A stretch of DNA of 64,000 bases from Novosphingobium sp. PC22D (GCF_002556635.1 NZ_MWMO01000001.1:1-64000); one strand, 5' to 3'; shown: positions 54,857-63,686, numbered from the stretch's first letter. Made by a program: numbers and translations. Notes: generated by a model from the sequence alone, not told the origin.

Positions 54857-56268
54857 GTAACATGATGCTGCGTTCGATCGATCCCGCCGATGGCGCGTTG
54901 CTTTGGGAAGGTCCGCACGACGACGTCGGCGGCTGCGAGGCGGCGGTGGCACACGCGCGGCAATCCTTCGCGGGCTGGTCGCGCACGCCGCTGGCCGAAA
55001 GGGTGGCCATTGCCCGCCGCTACGCGGCGCTGCTGAAGGAGCAGGCGGACGAGGTGGCGCGGCTGATCTCGCGCGAGACGGGCAAGCTGCTCTGGGACAG
55101 CCGGGGCGAAGTCGCCGCGATGATCGGCAAGGTCGAGATATCGATCGCCGCCCAGGCGGAACGCGCCGGTTTTCGCGAGCAGGACATGCCGTTCGGGCGT
55201 GCGGTTCTGCGCCATCGCCCCCACGGCGTGATGGCCGTACTTGGCCCCTACAATTTCCCGGCGCATTTGCCCAACGGGCACATCGTCCCGGCGCTGCTCG
55301 CGGGCAATACGGTGATCTTCAAGCCATCGGAGGAAACGCCGGCGATCGGGGCGCTGATGGCTGGACTCTGGTCCGACGCGGGCCTTCCTCCCGGTGTGCT
55401 GCAGCTCGTGCAGGGCGCGCGGGAAACCGGCGCGGCGTTGATCGGCGGCGACATCGACGGGTTGCTCTTTACCGGCTCGGCGGCGGCCGGGCGTCATTTC
55501 CGACACGCCTTGGTCGACCGGCCCAAGGTGATCCTGGCGCTGGAACTGGGTGGAAACAATCCGCTGATCGCCTGGGACGGCGCGCCCGAGGCGGTGGCAT
55601 CGCATGTCATCCATTCGGCCTTCCTCACGACCGGCCAGCGCTGCTCCTGCGCGCGGCGGCTGATCCTTCCCGAAGGCGCCCAGGGCGACCGTATACTGTC
55701 GGCCGTGGAGGCCCGGGCGGCCGCGTTGCCGATCGGCGCATGGGATGACGCGGGCGAGGCCTTCATGGGGCCGCTCGTTTCCGCCCGCGCCGCCGCGACC
55801 GCGCGCCGTGCGCTGGCGGCACTCGTCGAAGCGGGCGCGCGCACGCTGCTGCCCGCGCATGTGCCCGCAGGGCGCAACGACGCGTTCATGTCGGCAGCCC
55901 TGCTCGACGTTACGGGTGTCGCCATGCCCGATGCCGAGATATTCGCGCCCGTCCTGCAGGTCGTGCGCGTGCCCGATTTCGACGCGGCGATTCAGGTGGC
56001 GAATGCCACGGCATTCGGCCTTTCGGCGGGCCTGCTCTCGCAGGACGAGACGCTGTGGCAGCGCTTTTCGACCGAGATACGCGCGGGCGTGGTCAACTGG
56101 AACCGGCCGACGACTGGCGCGTCCTCCGCAATGCCCTTCGGAGGCTTGGGCGAATCGGGCAATCATCGTCCGAGCGCCTATTATGCTGCGGATTATTGCG
56201 CTTTTCCCGCAGCGAGTTTCGAAGCGGCGACGGTCGAGGCGCTGCCCATCCCGGGTATGGGGCCGTGA
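54853..56268 (+). CDS. Succinylglutamate-semialdehyde dehydrogenase-like ALDH (AstD-like)
   Basis: NAD(P)-dependent aldehyde dehydrogenase, 471 residues. NAD site: GVMAVLGPYNFPAHLPNGHI and IFKPSEETP. Catalytic Glu231 in LALELGGNNPL and Cys264 in TTGQRCSCARRL. The C-terminal EIRAGVVNWNRPTTGASSAMPFGGLGESGNHRPSA is the AstD signature. The GTG at 54853 overlaps the AstA stop (GTGA); ATG 54862 is an alternative. It oxidises an N-succinyl amino acid semialdehyde to the acid. Last gene of the operon; decayed sequence begins right after it. Confidence 0.9.
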   Translation: MSNMMLRSIDPADGALLWEGPHDDVGGCEAAVAHARQSFAGWSRTPLAERVAIARRYAALLKEQADEVARLISRETGKLLWDSRGEVAAMIGKVEISIAAQAERAGFREQDMPFGRAVLRHRPHGVMAVLGPYNFPAHLPNGHIVPALLAGNTVIFKPSEETPAIGALMAGLWSDAGLPPGVLQLVQGARETGAALIGGDIDGLLFTGSAAAGRHFRHALVDRPKVILALELGGNNPLIAWDGAPEAVASHVIHSAFLTTGQRCSCARRLILPEGAQGDRILSAVEARAAALPIGAWDDAGEAFMGPLVSARAAATARRALAALVEAGARTLLPAHVPAGRNDAFMSAALLDVTGVAMPDAEIFAPVLQVVRVPDFDAAIQVANATAFGLSAGLLSQDETLWQRFSTEIRAGVVNWNRPTTGASSAMPFGGLGESGNHRPSAYYAADYCAFPAASFEAATVEALPIPGMGP

Positions 56269-56344
56269 AGACGTCCGGCGAGCGCTGCCCCAAGCGATCA
56301 GTCAGGAACCGGGCAGGTCAATGCGCCGTTCCGGATTCGCTCAT

Positions 56345-56600
56345 GAACAGATCCCGGGCCAGGGGCGCCCGATGCGAATTGTTCCTGCGCGACCTCGATG
56401 GCTCTGCTGATCACCGGATTGCTCAGCGAACTCTTGCGGAAAAACGAGCCCGCCGGGAAAGGTGCAGGCGTAGTGCTGCGGCGCGATGCGATGAGCGCAT
56501 CCGCGTTCGCGCGAGGGCGAAGCCAGATGATCGCTGAGATATCCGACGTAGGCCCCCGACACGATGAAGAAGATCGCACGGATTGCAGAAATCCCGTCGT
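56345..56600 (-). pseudogene. C-terminal fragment of a LysR-type regulator
   Basis: On the minus strand, a piece resembling the end of a LysR effector domain is readable: DGISAIRAIFFIVSGAYVGYLSDHLA, then HRIAPQHYACTFPGGLVF. A frame change is followed by SSLSNPVISRAIEVAQEQF. No HTH part or start is present, and the next sequence is unrelated. It is judged a relic of a regulator lost by rearrangement. Confidence 0.5.
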
Positions 56601-56687
56601 AGGGTATCGCTCGGGGTATTTGTCGCGTTATGGTTTATAAAAAACTAAGTTAATCAATAGATTAGAAAGATGGAGACTCCCTCCTCC

Positions 56688-56927
56688 GGTTCCACCGGCG
56701 TCGGACAAGACGAGGATGCGCTTGTCCCCGTCCATGAATGCGCCGGTCTCGCGATTGCGGCTTTTGCGATCCGTCGGGGCCGATCACGAGGCGCCGGATG
56801 CGCCCGGTCACTTCGGCGACCTGATCGGTGCCGAACCGCTCGATGAGGGCGTCGAGTGCGGTTGCGATCGGAGGGAGCGCACACATGCTCGATCATGGCG
56901 TCGCGGGCCGCGAGCGCCGAGCGGCAC
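56688..56927 (-). pseudogene. Fragment of a strawberry-notch-like helicase (plasmid/ICE type)
   Basis: Read on the minus strand: AARDAMIEH, then after a frame change CALPPIATALDALIERFGTD, QVAEVTGRIRRLVIGPDGS, and after a second frame change ETGAFMDGDKRILVLSDAGGTG. This is the conserved core of the large strawberry-notch-like methylase/helicase proteins carried on conjugative plasmids and integrative elements. Both ends are missing and at least two frameshifts are present, so it is dead. It abuts the IS fragment. Confidence 0.65.
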
Positions 56928-57104
56928 TGAATAGCCCCTAGATTTCCTCCAGACATAAGCAGAGTCCAGCCCTGACAAGGAGACGGACGGATGAAGCGGA
57001 GCAGGTTCCGCGAGGAGCAGATCATCGCTGTTTTGAAGGAGCAGGAGGCCGGGATGGCAACGGCGGAAGTGTGTCGCCGCCACGGGATCAGCTCAGCGAC
57101 CTTT
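56928..57104 (+). mobile_element. IS3-family fragment: left end and start of OrfA
   Basis: An inverted-repeat-like end (TGAATAGCCCCTAGATTTCC, with a CCAGACA string as in IS2/IS407-type ends) precedes ATG 56991. This opens 38 codons of an IS3-type OrfA transposase: MKRSRFREEQIIAVLKEQEA and VCRRHGISSATF. After that Phe the sequence becomes unrelated, so the HTH is cut before its usual YKWKAKYGG continuation. OrfB and the right end are absent. Non-functional remnant. Confidence 0.75.
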
Positions 57105-57469
57105 TGCACCGCGGGTGCCGAAACCGGACAGTCCGGAAACGGCCCACTTTCTGCCGTTGCTAGTCATTCCTCTAATGGCGGCCACCGTCGAGCGATTCCA
57201 GGGTGCTCCACGACCCAAGCTCGACCCAAAGGCTAACCTATTTCCGCCACCAGCCGCTCCAGACACAAGGCCCAGCGTTTCCTAGACAGAGTGCGGATCC
57301 CCGATCGAGCCAATGCTCCTTCAACCCGATGAACCGCAACGATAATGCCAACGCCCTTCCAGCCGCGCGTGGGTCACCCCTGGGTCGAAGTCCTTCCAGC
57401 AGGCAAAAAACCAACCATCGAGCGAACGCACTTTCGCCCATAAGCCAACGATTTTCCTAGGGAAAGTAG
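57105..57469. other. Unassigned sequence between IS fragment and tRNA-Thr
   Basis: About 365 bases with no supportable gene; composition is less GC-biased than the flanks. It may be island-end or IS debris. The 3' end of tRNA-Thr faces this stretch, where site-specific integrases commonly act. Confidence 0.45.
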
Positions 57470-57545
57470 TGGTGCCGCAGAAGGGACTCGAACCCCCGAC
57501 CCCAACATTACGAATGTCGTGCTCTACCAGCTGAGCTACTGCGGC
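57470..57545 (-). tRNA. tRNA-Thr (CGT anticodon)
   Basis: Complete cloverleaf on the minus strand. The acceptor stem GCCGCAG/CTGCGGC is closed, the D arm is GCTCAGCTGGTAGAGC, the anticodon arm CGACA-TTCGTAA-TGTTG has anticodon CGT (reads ACG, threonine), and the T arm is GGGGG-TTCGAGT-CCCTT. The encoded CCA tail is at 57470-57472 and the discriminator base is A. Transcription runs leftward toward the mobile-element debris. Confidence 0.95.
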
Positions 57546-57669
57546 GTGCTTGGGGACTGGCCCTCGGCAGGGGGCGGCATTTACCGGGGGTGGGCGGGTC
57601 GTGCAAGGGGGATTCGCGGCGGGGCGTCGGCGGGTCCGTCCGGCCGGGGAGTGGGATCGCATGCGCGGT

Positions 57670-58124
57670 GCATTCTCGTGCTGGATAGGGACGAAGCGAC
57701 GGTGGCGGCGGTGACCGTGCCGCTTGCGAGCGACGGCTGGCGCGTGGAAGGCATGGCCGCGCTGGAGACGCCGGAGCGCCTGCCCGCGCCTCCCCCGATG
57801 CGCTGATAAGCGGCGCCGTCGCGGCGCCACCCGAGGCGCGCGTCGTCGATGCGCTCGCGCCGTTCGCGATGCGGCCGATCGAAGCGGTCTGCGCCGCGCC
57901 CCGCGAGGCGACGGCACGCTCCGGACAGCGCTCGCGCGCGCTCGGCGCCCCCTCTCTGCGTGACCGGCTGCCGAATCGCGCGAGGTGTCGAGCTGGTCCG
58001 CCTCGCGACACCCGCCGCCGCGCCCGGGCCGCTGGTCCTGTGTCCCGCGGTCGCGGGCGATTCTCTCGACGGCCTTGTGGTCGAGGCCGACGGCGAGTCT
58101 CACTCTCGCCGCGTTCCGCGCTGA
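57670..58124 (+). pseudogene. Possible decayed SDR-like gene
   Basis: No intact gene fills 57546-58127. Protein-like pieces appear in changing forward frames: ILVLDRDEATVAAVTVPLAS with DGWRVEGMAALETPE, then ARVVDALAPFAMRPIEAV, then VELVRLATPAAAPGPLVLCP and AVAGDSLDGLVVEADG. The order recalls a short SDR-like protein with internal deletions. The long reverse frame through this area is a shadow. The assignment is tentative. Confidence 0.3.
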
Positions 58125-58127
58125 TCG

Positions 58128-59360
58128 TCAGATCCCGAAGCGCAGCTTGACCGCGCGGTAGCGTTCGCGCAGCATCGCCGCGCGCTCCTGCGGCGTCACC
58201 ATGGCGGTGTCGCCGGGCAAGTGCGCCATAAGCTCGGCGCGTTTCACCAGCCTGGTGGTGATCGTCGCGGCATTCTGGCTCATCAGGTTGCGGTAGGTCA
58301 GGTTGCCGTCCGAGAAACGCTGCGTGTCTAACCAGTTGTGCACGCCGGGATCGTCGTGCGCGAGCACCAGCCGGATCATCCCGTCGCCGTCGACCCTGGT
58401 GCGCGCGGGGGTGTAGCTCGTCGGCCGGTGGAGAAAATCCATCGAGCCGGCGAACGGCCCGCCCATGCCGAAGATCCAGAAGCCGTCGTGCGCTGGCATC
58501 TCGACGATCAGCGCCTCGTCGGCGGCGAGCCGCCAGACCATGTGCGCCGCCATCCGCCCGCGCTTGGCGTCGTCGGCGGTATTGGCCGAGGCGCCGGGGA
58601 ATTCGTTGCGCCGTTCGGGATCGCATACGCCGCCCGAGGTCATCCAAGAATGTTCGGGCCACTGCTCCATCAGCCCCGTGACGAAGCGGCCGGCCCAGTC
58701 CATCGCCTCGATCATCTGCGCCGGGCTCGCCATGGGGCGCGGCTCGGCCATGCCGACGCGCTCGATGGTGAGCGTGGTGGGCGTCTCGCCCCAGGCGTCG
58801 AAGGCTTCGCGGATGAACAGCTTGCGGCTGCCGGGCGTGGTCGGCAGCCAGTTTCCGGCCCGCTCCTCGCCGCCGACGATCAGTTCGAAGTTCCCCTCGG
58901 CATCGGTTTCGAGCCGCGAGCCCAGAATGTTGCACTCGGGCACGTCGCCGAAGGGTTCGTGCAGCGGCGGCCAGTCGGTGCCGGGAATGCGGTCGGGCTT
59001 GGGGCCTTGCACCGTCAGGTTGAACCAGCGCGCGGTGCCGCGCTTGCCGGTGATGCGGTAGACGTGCTCGCCCGAGATCCATGCCTGCCGATAGGTGAAG
59101 TCCGACACGTCGCCGCCCAGCTTCATCGTCGGCGTGGTGAAATAGTGGATCTGCGGGAAGGCCGGGTCGCGCGTCTCGAGCGCGAGGTCGAAGGCCTGCC
59201 CGAGGTTCTGCGTGAGGAAGCGGAAGCCGTCGGCCCGGTGGATGTCGGCGGCGGGATTGGCGTCCTTGAAGGCGTAAGTGCCCGCGCGTTTCAGTTCGTC
59301 GCAGAAATGCTCCCACGCGGCCTTGAGGTCTTCGTCGGCGGTTCCGTCGCCATAGGCCAT
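58128..59360 (-). CDS. DUF1214 domain-containing protein
   Basis: Protein of 410 residues without signal peptide. The C-terminal third is DUF1214-like: FWIFGMGGPFAGSMDFLHRPTSYTP and HDDPGVHNWLDTQRFSDGNL. The N-terminal part (DPAFPQIHYFTTPTMKLGGDVSDFTYRQAWI, HVYRITGKRGTARWFNLTVQG) is the accompanying conserved region of the longer members. The function is unknown. In sphingomonads and mycobacteria such genes recur in steroid, terpenoid and xenobiotic degradation clusters. It is last in a four-gene operon, three bases after the TIM-barrel gene. Confidence 0.85.
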   Translation of the reverse strand: MAYGDGTADEDLKAAWEHFCDELKRAGTYAFKDANPAADIHRADGFRFLTQNLGQAFDLALETRDPAFPQIHYFTTPTMKLGGDVSDFTYRQAWISGEHVYRITGKRGTARWFNLTVQGPKPDRIPGTDWPPLHEPFGDVPECNILGSRLETDAEGNFELIVGGEERAGNWLPTTPGSRKLFIREAFDAWGETPTTLTIERVGMAEPRPMASPAQMIEAMDWAGRFVTGLMEQWPEHSWMTSGGVCDPERRNEFPGASANTADDAKRGRMAAHMVWRLAADEALIVEMPAHDGFWIFGMGGPFAGSMDFLHRPTSYTPARTRVDGDGMIRLVLAHDDPGVHNWLDTQRFSDGNLTYRNLMSQNAATITTRLVKRAELMAHLPGDTAMVTPQERAAMLRERYRAVKLRFGI

Positions 59361-59363
59361 CGG

Positions 59364-60173
59364 TCAGGCTCCCAGTCGTTCGAGGATTGCGGACAGGTTT
59401 TCGGCGGCGCGCAGGCAGGCCTCGCGCGGGCCTTCCTCGGCGATCCGCGGTCCGGTCAGCTCGAGGTCGAACACGCCCTGGTAGCCAGCCTCGAGCAGCC
59501 AGCCGATCTGGCGTTCGAGCGGGACCATGCCGTCGCCCGGCACCGCACGGCAGGGCGTGCAGCGATCGCCGGCGACGTAGTCGCTCACCTGCACCAGGCG
59601 GGTGAGCGGCATGGCGCGCGCGAATTTCTCCCGAAGGCCGCCTTCGAACCATCCCGCGCCCAGATCGAGGCACACGCCGATGCCCGCGATCTCGGCGAGG
59701 CGGATCGTGTCGTCGATAGTATGGGCGATGTGGATGTCCGCGTTGAGACAGTTCGCGTTCTCGACCAGCAGGCGCACTCCGCGCGCTTCGGCGAGGGCGC
59801 GACACGGCGCGATCAGCGCGGCGAGCCGCTCGGCGGCGGCCTCCCAGTCGAGCGAACCGCGTCCGCCGCTGACGATGTAGAGCTGCGTGGCGCCGAGCGT
59901 CGCGGCGGCCTCGATCGCCTCACACAGGCGCTGCGCCGCCTCGCCGGTATCATGCTCGATGTCGGGAAAGCGCGCGAAGGGATGGTTGAGCGTTATCGGA
60001 CGCGGGCCGCCGGGGGCGAGAGCCTCCTGCATTTCGGCAAGCACGCCTTCACCCAGCAGGTGCGGATTGACCAGCGTCATCGCCGCGATCCCTGCCTCGC
60101 GGCATACGTCGATGAAGGCGCGCGATGGTTCCCCCATGAAGGCGACCTGGTGGAGGCACACGCGCGGATGCAT
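59364..60173 (-). CDS. Sugar-phosphate isomerase/epimerase family TIM-barrel protein
   Basis: Xylose-isomerase-like TIM barrel (AP_endonuc_2 family), 269 residues. Metal-site candidates: Glu in LLVENANCLN, Asp in GVCLDLGAGW, His/Asp near LVQVSDYV and Glu in GVFDLELTGPR. No signal peptide. Start and the upstream sulfotransferase stop overlap by one base (TGATG). Members act as epimerases, isomerases or dehydratases on sugars and cyclic polyols; substrate here is unknown, and the neighbours suggest a xenobiotic or steroid-like pathway rather than sugar use. Confidence 0.85.
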   Translation of the reverse strand: MHPRVCLHQVAFMGEPSRAFIDVCREAGIAAMTLVNPHLLGEGVLAEMQEALAPGGPRPITLNHPFARFPDIEHDTGEAAQRLCEAIEAAATLGATQLYIVSGGRGSLDWEAAAERLAALIAPCRALAEARGVRLLVENANCLNADIHIAHTIDDTIRLAEIAGIGVCLDLGAGWFEGGLREKFARAMPLTRLVQVSDYVAGDRCTPCRAVPGDGMVPLERQIGWLLEAGYQGVFDLELTGPRIAEEGPREACLRAAENLSAILERLGA

Positions 60174-61339
60174 CAGTCGCGCTTTTCGATCGGAACGTCG
60201 AAGCGCTCGCGGAAGGGGCGAAATTCCTCGTTCAGTTCGTCTAGGTCATAGCCCGCGTCGGTCAGGACCCTGGTCGAGTAGTGGAACTTGCCGTGGCGAT
60301 CGCCCTTGTTTTCGGCGAGATAGCCGCGCATTGCCGTTTCCTGCCGCTCGCCGAAGTCGCGGCCGGCGAAGGCGTAATAGCCGCGCAGCGTGCCGATCGG
60401 GTCGGAAACGAAATCGCGGTAGCGCACGTGATGGATGCGCGGATCGTCGGTCAGCGGATTGCTCATCGTGTTGCCGATCGACCAGCGCACGCGTTCGAGA
60501 TGCATCTTTGCCTCTTTGACGAGGTCGATCTCGCCGACGATGCCTTCCATGATGTCGCGCATCATCATCGTCGAACTGGCCGCGACCATCACCGGGTCGC
60601 GGTGCAGCCAAACGAGGCTGGCATCGGGATAGGCCTCGAAGAAGGCTTCGAGCCGCGTCGTGTGAAAGCCCTTGAGCACCCAGTATTTCTTTTCGCGGCC
60701 ATACTGGAACGCCTGCAGCATGGCCTTGTGGATGCGGTATTGCGCGACCGGATCGGTGGGCAGGCCGAACGAGAGGTTCTGCATCGGCACGCGCCACCAG
60801 GCGGTGGGGGTCATCACCCGGAAATCGAAGGCCCAGGTGCGCTCGTCCTCGGGCAAGCCCTCGCCGAGCATGTCGTTGTAGGGGTGGCAGTGCAGCCACT
60901 TCCACATCTTGGTGTTGATCTCGCGCCACTCCGCGTCGGCAAGCGCGCGGCGCGGGTCGGGGATGTCGACGGTGCCCGGAGGCGGCGAAGGGTGCATCAC
61001 CTCCCAGAAGCGCAGCGCACGCGCATCGGGATCGACGCTCATCAGCGCGTGCATCAGCGTGGTGCCCGATCGCGGCTCGCCGGTGGCGAAGAGCGGGCGG
61101 TCGATCACTTCGTCGGCGAGCGGATAGTCCTTGCGGTCCTGGAAGAAGCGGAGCCGGTCGGTGAGCAGCCAGTGGATGTTGTCCGCCGCTGCCCGCCGCC
61201 CGGCCTCGTCCATCGGGATCGTGTCGATGTGCGCCACGGCGAGCGCGAAGCGTTCGGGAAAGCCCTCGTCGCCCCAGTCGGCGAGGCCGGTTTCGGCCGT
61301 CGCGCTACCGAGCAGCGCCTGCGCGTCGAGATCCGCCAT
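60173..61339 (-). CDS. Sulfotransferase-family protein
   Basis: PAPS-dependent sulfotransferase fold, 388 residues, cytoplasmic. The 5'-phosphosulfate loop is FATGEPRSGTTLMHALM (about 84-100). The 3'-phosphate region includes SLVWLHRDPVMVAASS. The internal WRVPMQNLSFGLPTDPVAQYRIHK and C-terminal RYRDFVSDPIGTLRGYYAFAG are typical of the large actinobacterial/sphingomonad group. ATG 61339 follows the LLM gene stop by two bases. A longer open frame upstream is only the other strand's shadow. It may conjugate an alcohol or phenol, or serve as a P-loop transferase of another kind. Confidence 0.88.
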   Translation of the reverse strand: MADLDAQALLGSATAETGLADWGDEGFPERFALAVAHIDTIPMDEAGRRAAADNIHWLLTDRLRFFQDRKDYPLADEVIDRPLFATGEPRSGTTLMHALMSVDPDARALRFWEVMHPSPPPGTVDIPDPRRALADAEWREINTKMWKWLHCHPYNDMLGEGLPEDERTWAFDFRVMTPTAWWRVPMQNLSFGLPTDPVAQYRIHKAMLQAFQYGREKKYWVLKGFHTTRLEAFFEAYPDASLVWLHRDPVMVAASSTMMMRDIMEGIVGEIDLVKEAKMHLERVRWSIGNTMSNPLTDDPRIHHVRYRDFVSDPIGTLRGYYAFAGRDFGERQETAMRGYLAENKGDRHGKFHYSTRVLTDAGYDLDELNEEFRPFRERFDVPIEKRD

Positions 61340-61341
61340 GC

Positions 61342-62463
61342 TCAGGCCTCCAGCAGCTTCTGGATCTCGTCCTCGGTCTCGCGCACCTTGGCCGCCGAGC
61401 TTGCCGAGAACCGCGCGCCGCCCATCGCGCCGTATTCCATCAGCTTGTAAACCTTCACGCCCGCGTCGATGAAGCCCTTGATCTTCGCCGCCACCTGCCT
61501 GGGCGTGCCGACTGGGAAGATGTCGCGGATCGCCTGGGTGTCGAGCTGATCGCAGAACTCGATCATCCGCTCGCGCGTCAGCACCGCCGGGTTGAGGTCG
61601 TGGATACCGCGCCATTCGGGCCCCATCGGGTGCTCGTGGCCGAACTGGCGCAAGTCCTCGGCGGTCTGCATCAGGATGATCGACTTGACCATCGGCTGCT
61701 CGAGCATCTCGGCGGTCTCGCCCTCGTCGCCGATCAGGCAGATCTGGGTGAGCGCGGGGGTGAAGTGGCTCATGTCGCGGCCCACCGCGTCGCCGGCGTC
61801 GAGGATCACCTTGAGCTTGGCTGCGAAGTCCTCGGGCGTATAGGTGCCCGCCGGCCACCAGCCGTCGGCCTCGCGCCCGGTGATGCCGAGCATGCGCGGA
61901 CCGACGCAGCCGGTCCAGATCTCGGGCGCCTTGCCGTCGTAGAGCTCGGTGTCGAGCCGGGCGTGCTCCAGCCGATAGAACTTGCCCTCGAAATCGACGA
62001 GCCCGTCCGAGTGCCACAGCAGCTTGATGACCTTGATCGCTTCCTCGAAGCGCCCGACCGGCTTTTCGAAGCTGAAGCCGTAGGGCACGGTGTTTTCCAG
62101 CTCGCCCGCGCCGAGGCCGAGAATGAAGCGGCCCTTCGACAAGTGGTCGATGGTGAGCGCGGTCTGCGCGAGCATGACCGGGTGGCGGCGGATCGTGTCC
62201 ACCACCGTCGTCGCGATCGGTGTGTTCTTCGTGAGCACCGCCGTCGCCGAGGCCACCGCGAGGCCGTCGAGGTGGCGGTGCGGGCTCGGCGAATGGATCG
62301 CGAGGTCGGTGAACTCGGGCGTCCAGATCGAATCGGGCCAGAAGCTCACATAGTGGTCGGGCAGCCAGATCGAATGGTAACGTCCCGAATCGAATTCGCC
62401 GACCATGTCGATGCCGAGCGGCAGCGTGGTACGCAGAAAGGCGGCTGGCTGGGCCTTGGTCAT
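61342..62463 (-). CDS. LLM-class flavin-dependent oxidoreductase (luciferase-like)
   Basis: Bacterial-luciferase-like TIM barrel of 373 residues using FMN or F420. Markers: RYHSIWLPDHYVSFWPDS, VASATAVLTKNTPIATTVVDTIRRHP, LSKGRFILGLGAGELENTVPYG and GREADGWWPAGTYTPEDF. The subgroup (DHYVSFWP, long VPYGFSFEKPVGRFEEA) resembles F420/mer-type proteins found in steroid and xenobiotic clusters. Whether this organism makes F420 cannot be told. First gene of the leftward operon and divergent from the LuxR regulator by 110 bases. Confidence 0.88.
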   Translation of the reverse strand: MTKAQPAAFLRTTLPLGIDMVGEFDSGRYHSIWLPDHYVSFWPDSIWTPEFTDLAIHSPSPHRHLDGLAVASATAVLTKNTPIATTVVDTIRRHPVMLAQTALTIDHLSKGRFILGLGAGELENTVPYGFSFEKPVGRFEEAIKVIKLLWHSDGLVDFEGKFYRLEHARLDTELYDGKAPEIWTGCVGPRMLGITGREADGWWPAGTYTPEDFAAKLKVILDAGDAVGRDMSHFTPALTQICLIGDEGETAEMLEQPMVKSIILMQTAEDLRQFGHEHPMGPEWRGIHDLNPAVLTRERMIEFCDQLDTQAIRDIFPVGTPRQVAAKIKGFIDAGVKVYKLMEYGAMGGARFSASSAAKVRETEDEIQKLLEA

Positions 62464-62573
62464 CGTCGCTCTCTCCCTTCGCGCCGGAGCGATGCCTGTG
62501 CGCCGCGCGATTGTCTGGGGCCGACTTGTGGGATAGGCACGCGGGCAAGAAAATTCCCATTTGGGGATAGAGG

Positions 62574-63686
62574 ATGCTTGCTCGCGAGGATGCCGACTGG
62601 CTGCTGGAGCCGCTCGTCTCGGGGATGGTCGAGGACCCGCCCTGGACGACCTTTCTCGACCGGCTGCGCGAACGCGCCGGCGCGGACTATTGCAGCATCG
62701 TGTTCCGCCCGCTGCCGAGCGGGACGCCCGAGGCGCGGGTGATCCATCTCTATTCGGGCCGGCCCTCGCCGCCCGGCGTCTCGCAGGACTACCGCGACAC
62801 GCTCTACGCGCTCGATCCGATGCCCTATCACGAGATGGTCGAGGGCCGCGTCTACGCGCTGCCCGAACTGCTCCAGTTCGACGATCCCGCGCACATGGAG
62901 TTCCTGGGCAAGCTGCTGGTGCCTTCGGGCATGAACCATATGCGCATGGTGCGCTTCGCCGAGCCGGGCGGGGCGAGCGGCTGGGTCACGCTCACGCGCG
63001 CCGCGGGCGATCTCGCGCCCGAGGTCGACGGCCTGCTCGCCGCCCTCATGCCGCATCTGCGCGCCGCCTCGCGGGTCGCCGTCGCGCTAGAGCGTGCGCG
63101 CATGACCGCCGCCGTCGCGACCGAGGCGGTGCGGCGGATGAGCTTCGGCTGGGTGACGCTGGACGGTGAGGGGCGCGTGCTCGACAGCGACATCAACGGC
63201 GCGGCGATGCTGGGGCGCGGCGAACGGCTCGCGCGCGGGCGCGACGGCCGCCTGACCTCGCGCGATCCCGCCTTGCGGCAGGAGATCGGCGCGGCGGTGA
63301 GCGCGCTGCTCGGCAATCCGCAGGCGCGCCCGCACGCCATCGTCCTCAGCCGTGAGCCCTGGCTCGACCTGCTGCTCGTCGCCTCGGCGCACCGCATGGG
63401 CACGACCCGCGCGGCGCCGGCGCTGGTGGCCTATGTCCACGCCGACAACTGGTCCTCGGCGGATCGCTGTGAGCAGCTTGCGCAACTGTTCGATCTCGCG
63501 CCGAGCGAGGCGCGCCTGGCGCTCGCGCTCAGCCGCGGCATGTCGATCGCGGAGTCGGCGGGCGAACTCGGCCTGACCGTCGAATCGGCGCGGACCTATT
63601 CGAAGCGGATCTACGCCAAGACCGGCGCGCGCGGACAGGCGGACCTTGTCCGCTTCATCCATCGCAGCGTTCTCGCGATCGCCTGA
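62574..63686 (+). CDS. LuxR-type helix-turn-helix regulator
   Basis: Transcription factor of 370 residues. The N-terminal part (about 1-150) looks PAS/GAF-like (ADYCSIVFRPLPSG, PMPYHEMVEG). A second sensor-like segment (about 185-290) is RMSFGWVTLDGEGRVLDSDINGAAML. The C-terminal LuxR HTH is LAPSEARLALALSRGMSIAE, then LGLTVESARTYSKRIYAKTGARGQADLVRFI. This order is that of sphingomonad LuxR regulators of catabolic operons. It is divergent from the LLM/sulfotransferase operon and probably controls it. Confidence 0.9.
   Translation: MLAREDADWLLEPLVSGMVEDPPWTTFLDRLRERAGADYCSIVFRPLPSGTPEARVIHLYSGRPSPPGVSQDYRDTLYALDPMPYHEMVEGRVYALPELLQFDDPAHMEFLGKLLVPSGMNHMRMVRFAEPGGASGWVTLTRAAGDLAPEVDGLLAALMPHLRAASRVAVALERARMTAAVATEAVRRMSFGWVTLDGEGRVLDSDINGAAMLGRGERLARGRDGRLTSRDPALRQEIGAAVSALLGNPQARPHAIVLSREPWLDLLLVASAHRMGTTRAAPALVAYVHADNWSSADRCEQLAQLFDLAPSEARLALALSRGMSIAESAGELGLTVESARTYSKRIYAKTGARGQADLVRFIHRSVLAIA

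Noticed and set aside
50202..56268. Calling the operon a plain arginine succinyltransferase (AST) pathway
   Set aside because: astB and astE are missing and two genes (HglS-like, D2HGDH-like) do not belong to AST; kept as the alternative, not the main reading.
57508..59805. Long minus-strand frame running across tRNA-Thr, the decayed region and the DUF1214 gene
   Set aside because: It crosses a tRNA gene and is out of frame with the DUF1214 protein, which carries recognisable family motifs.
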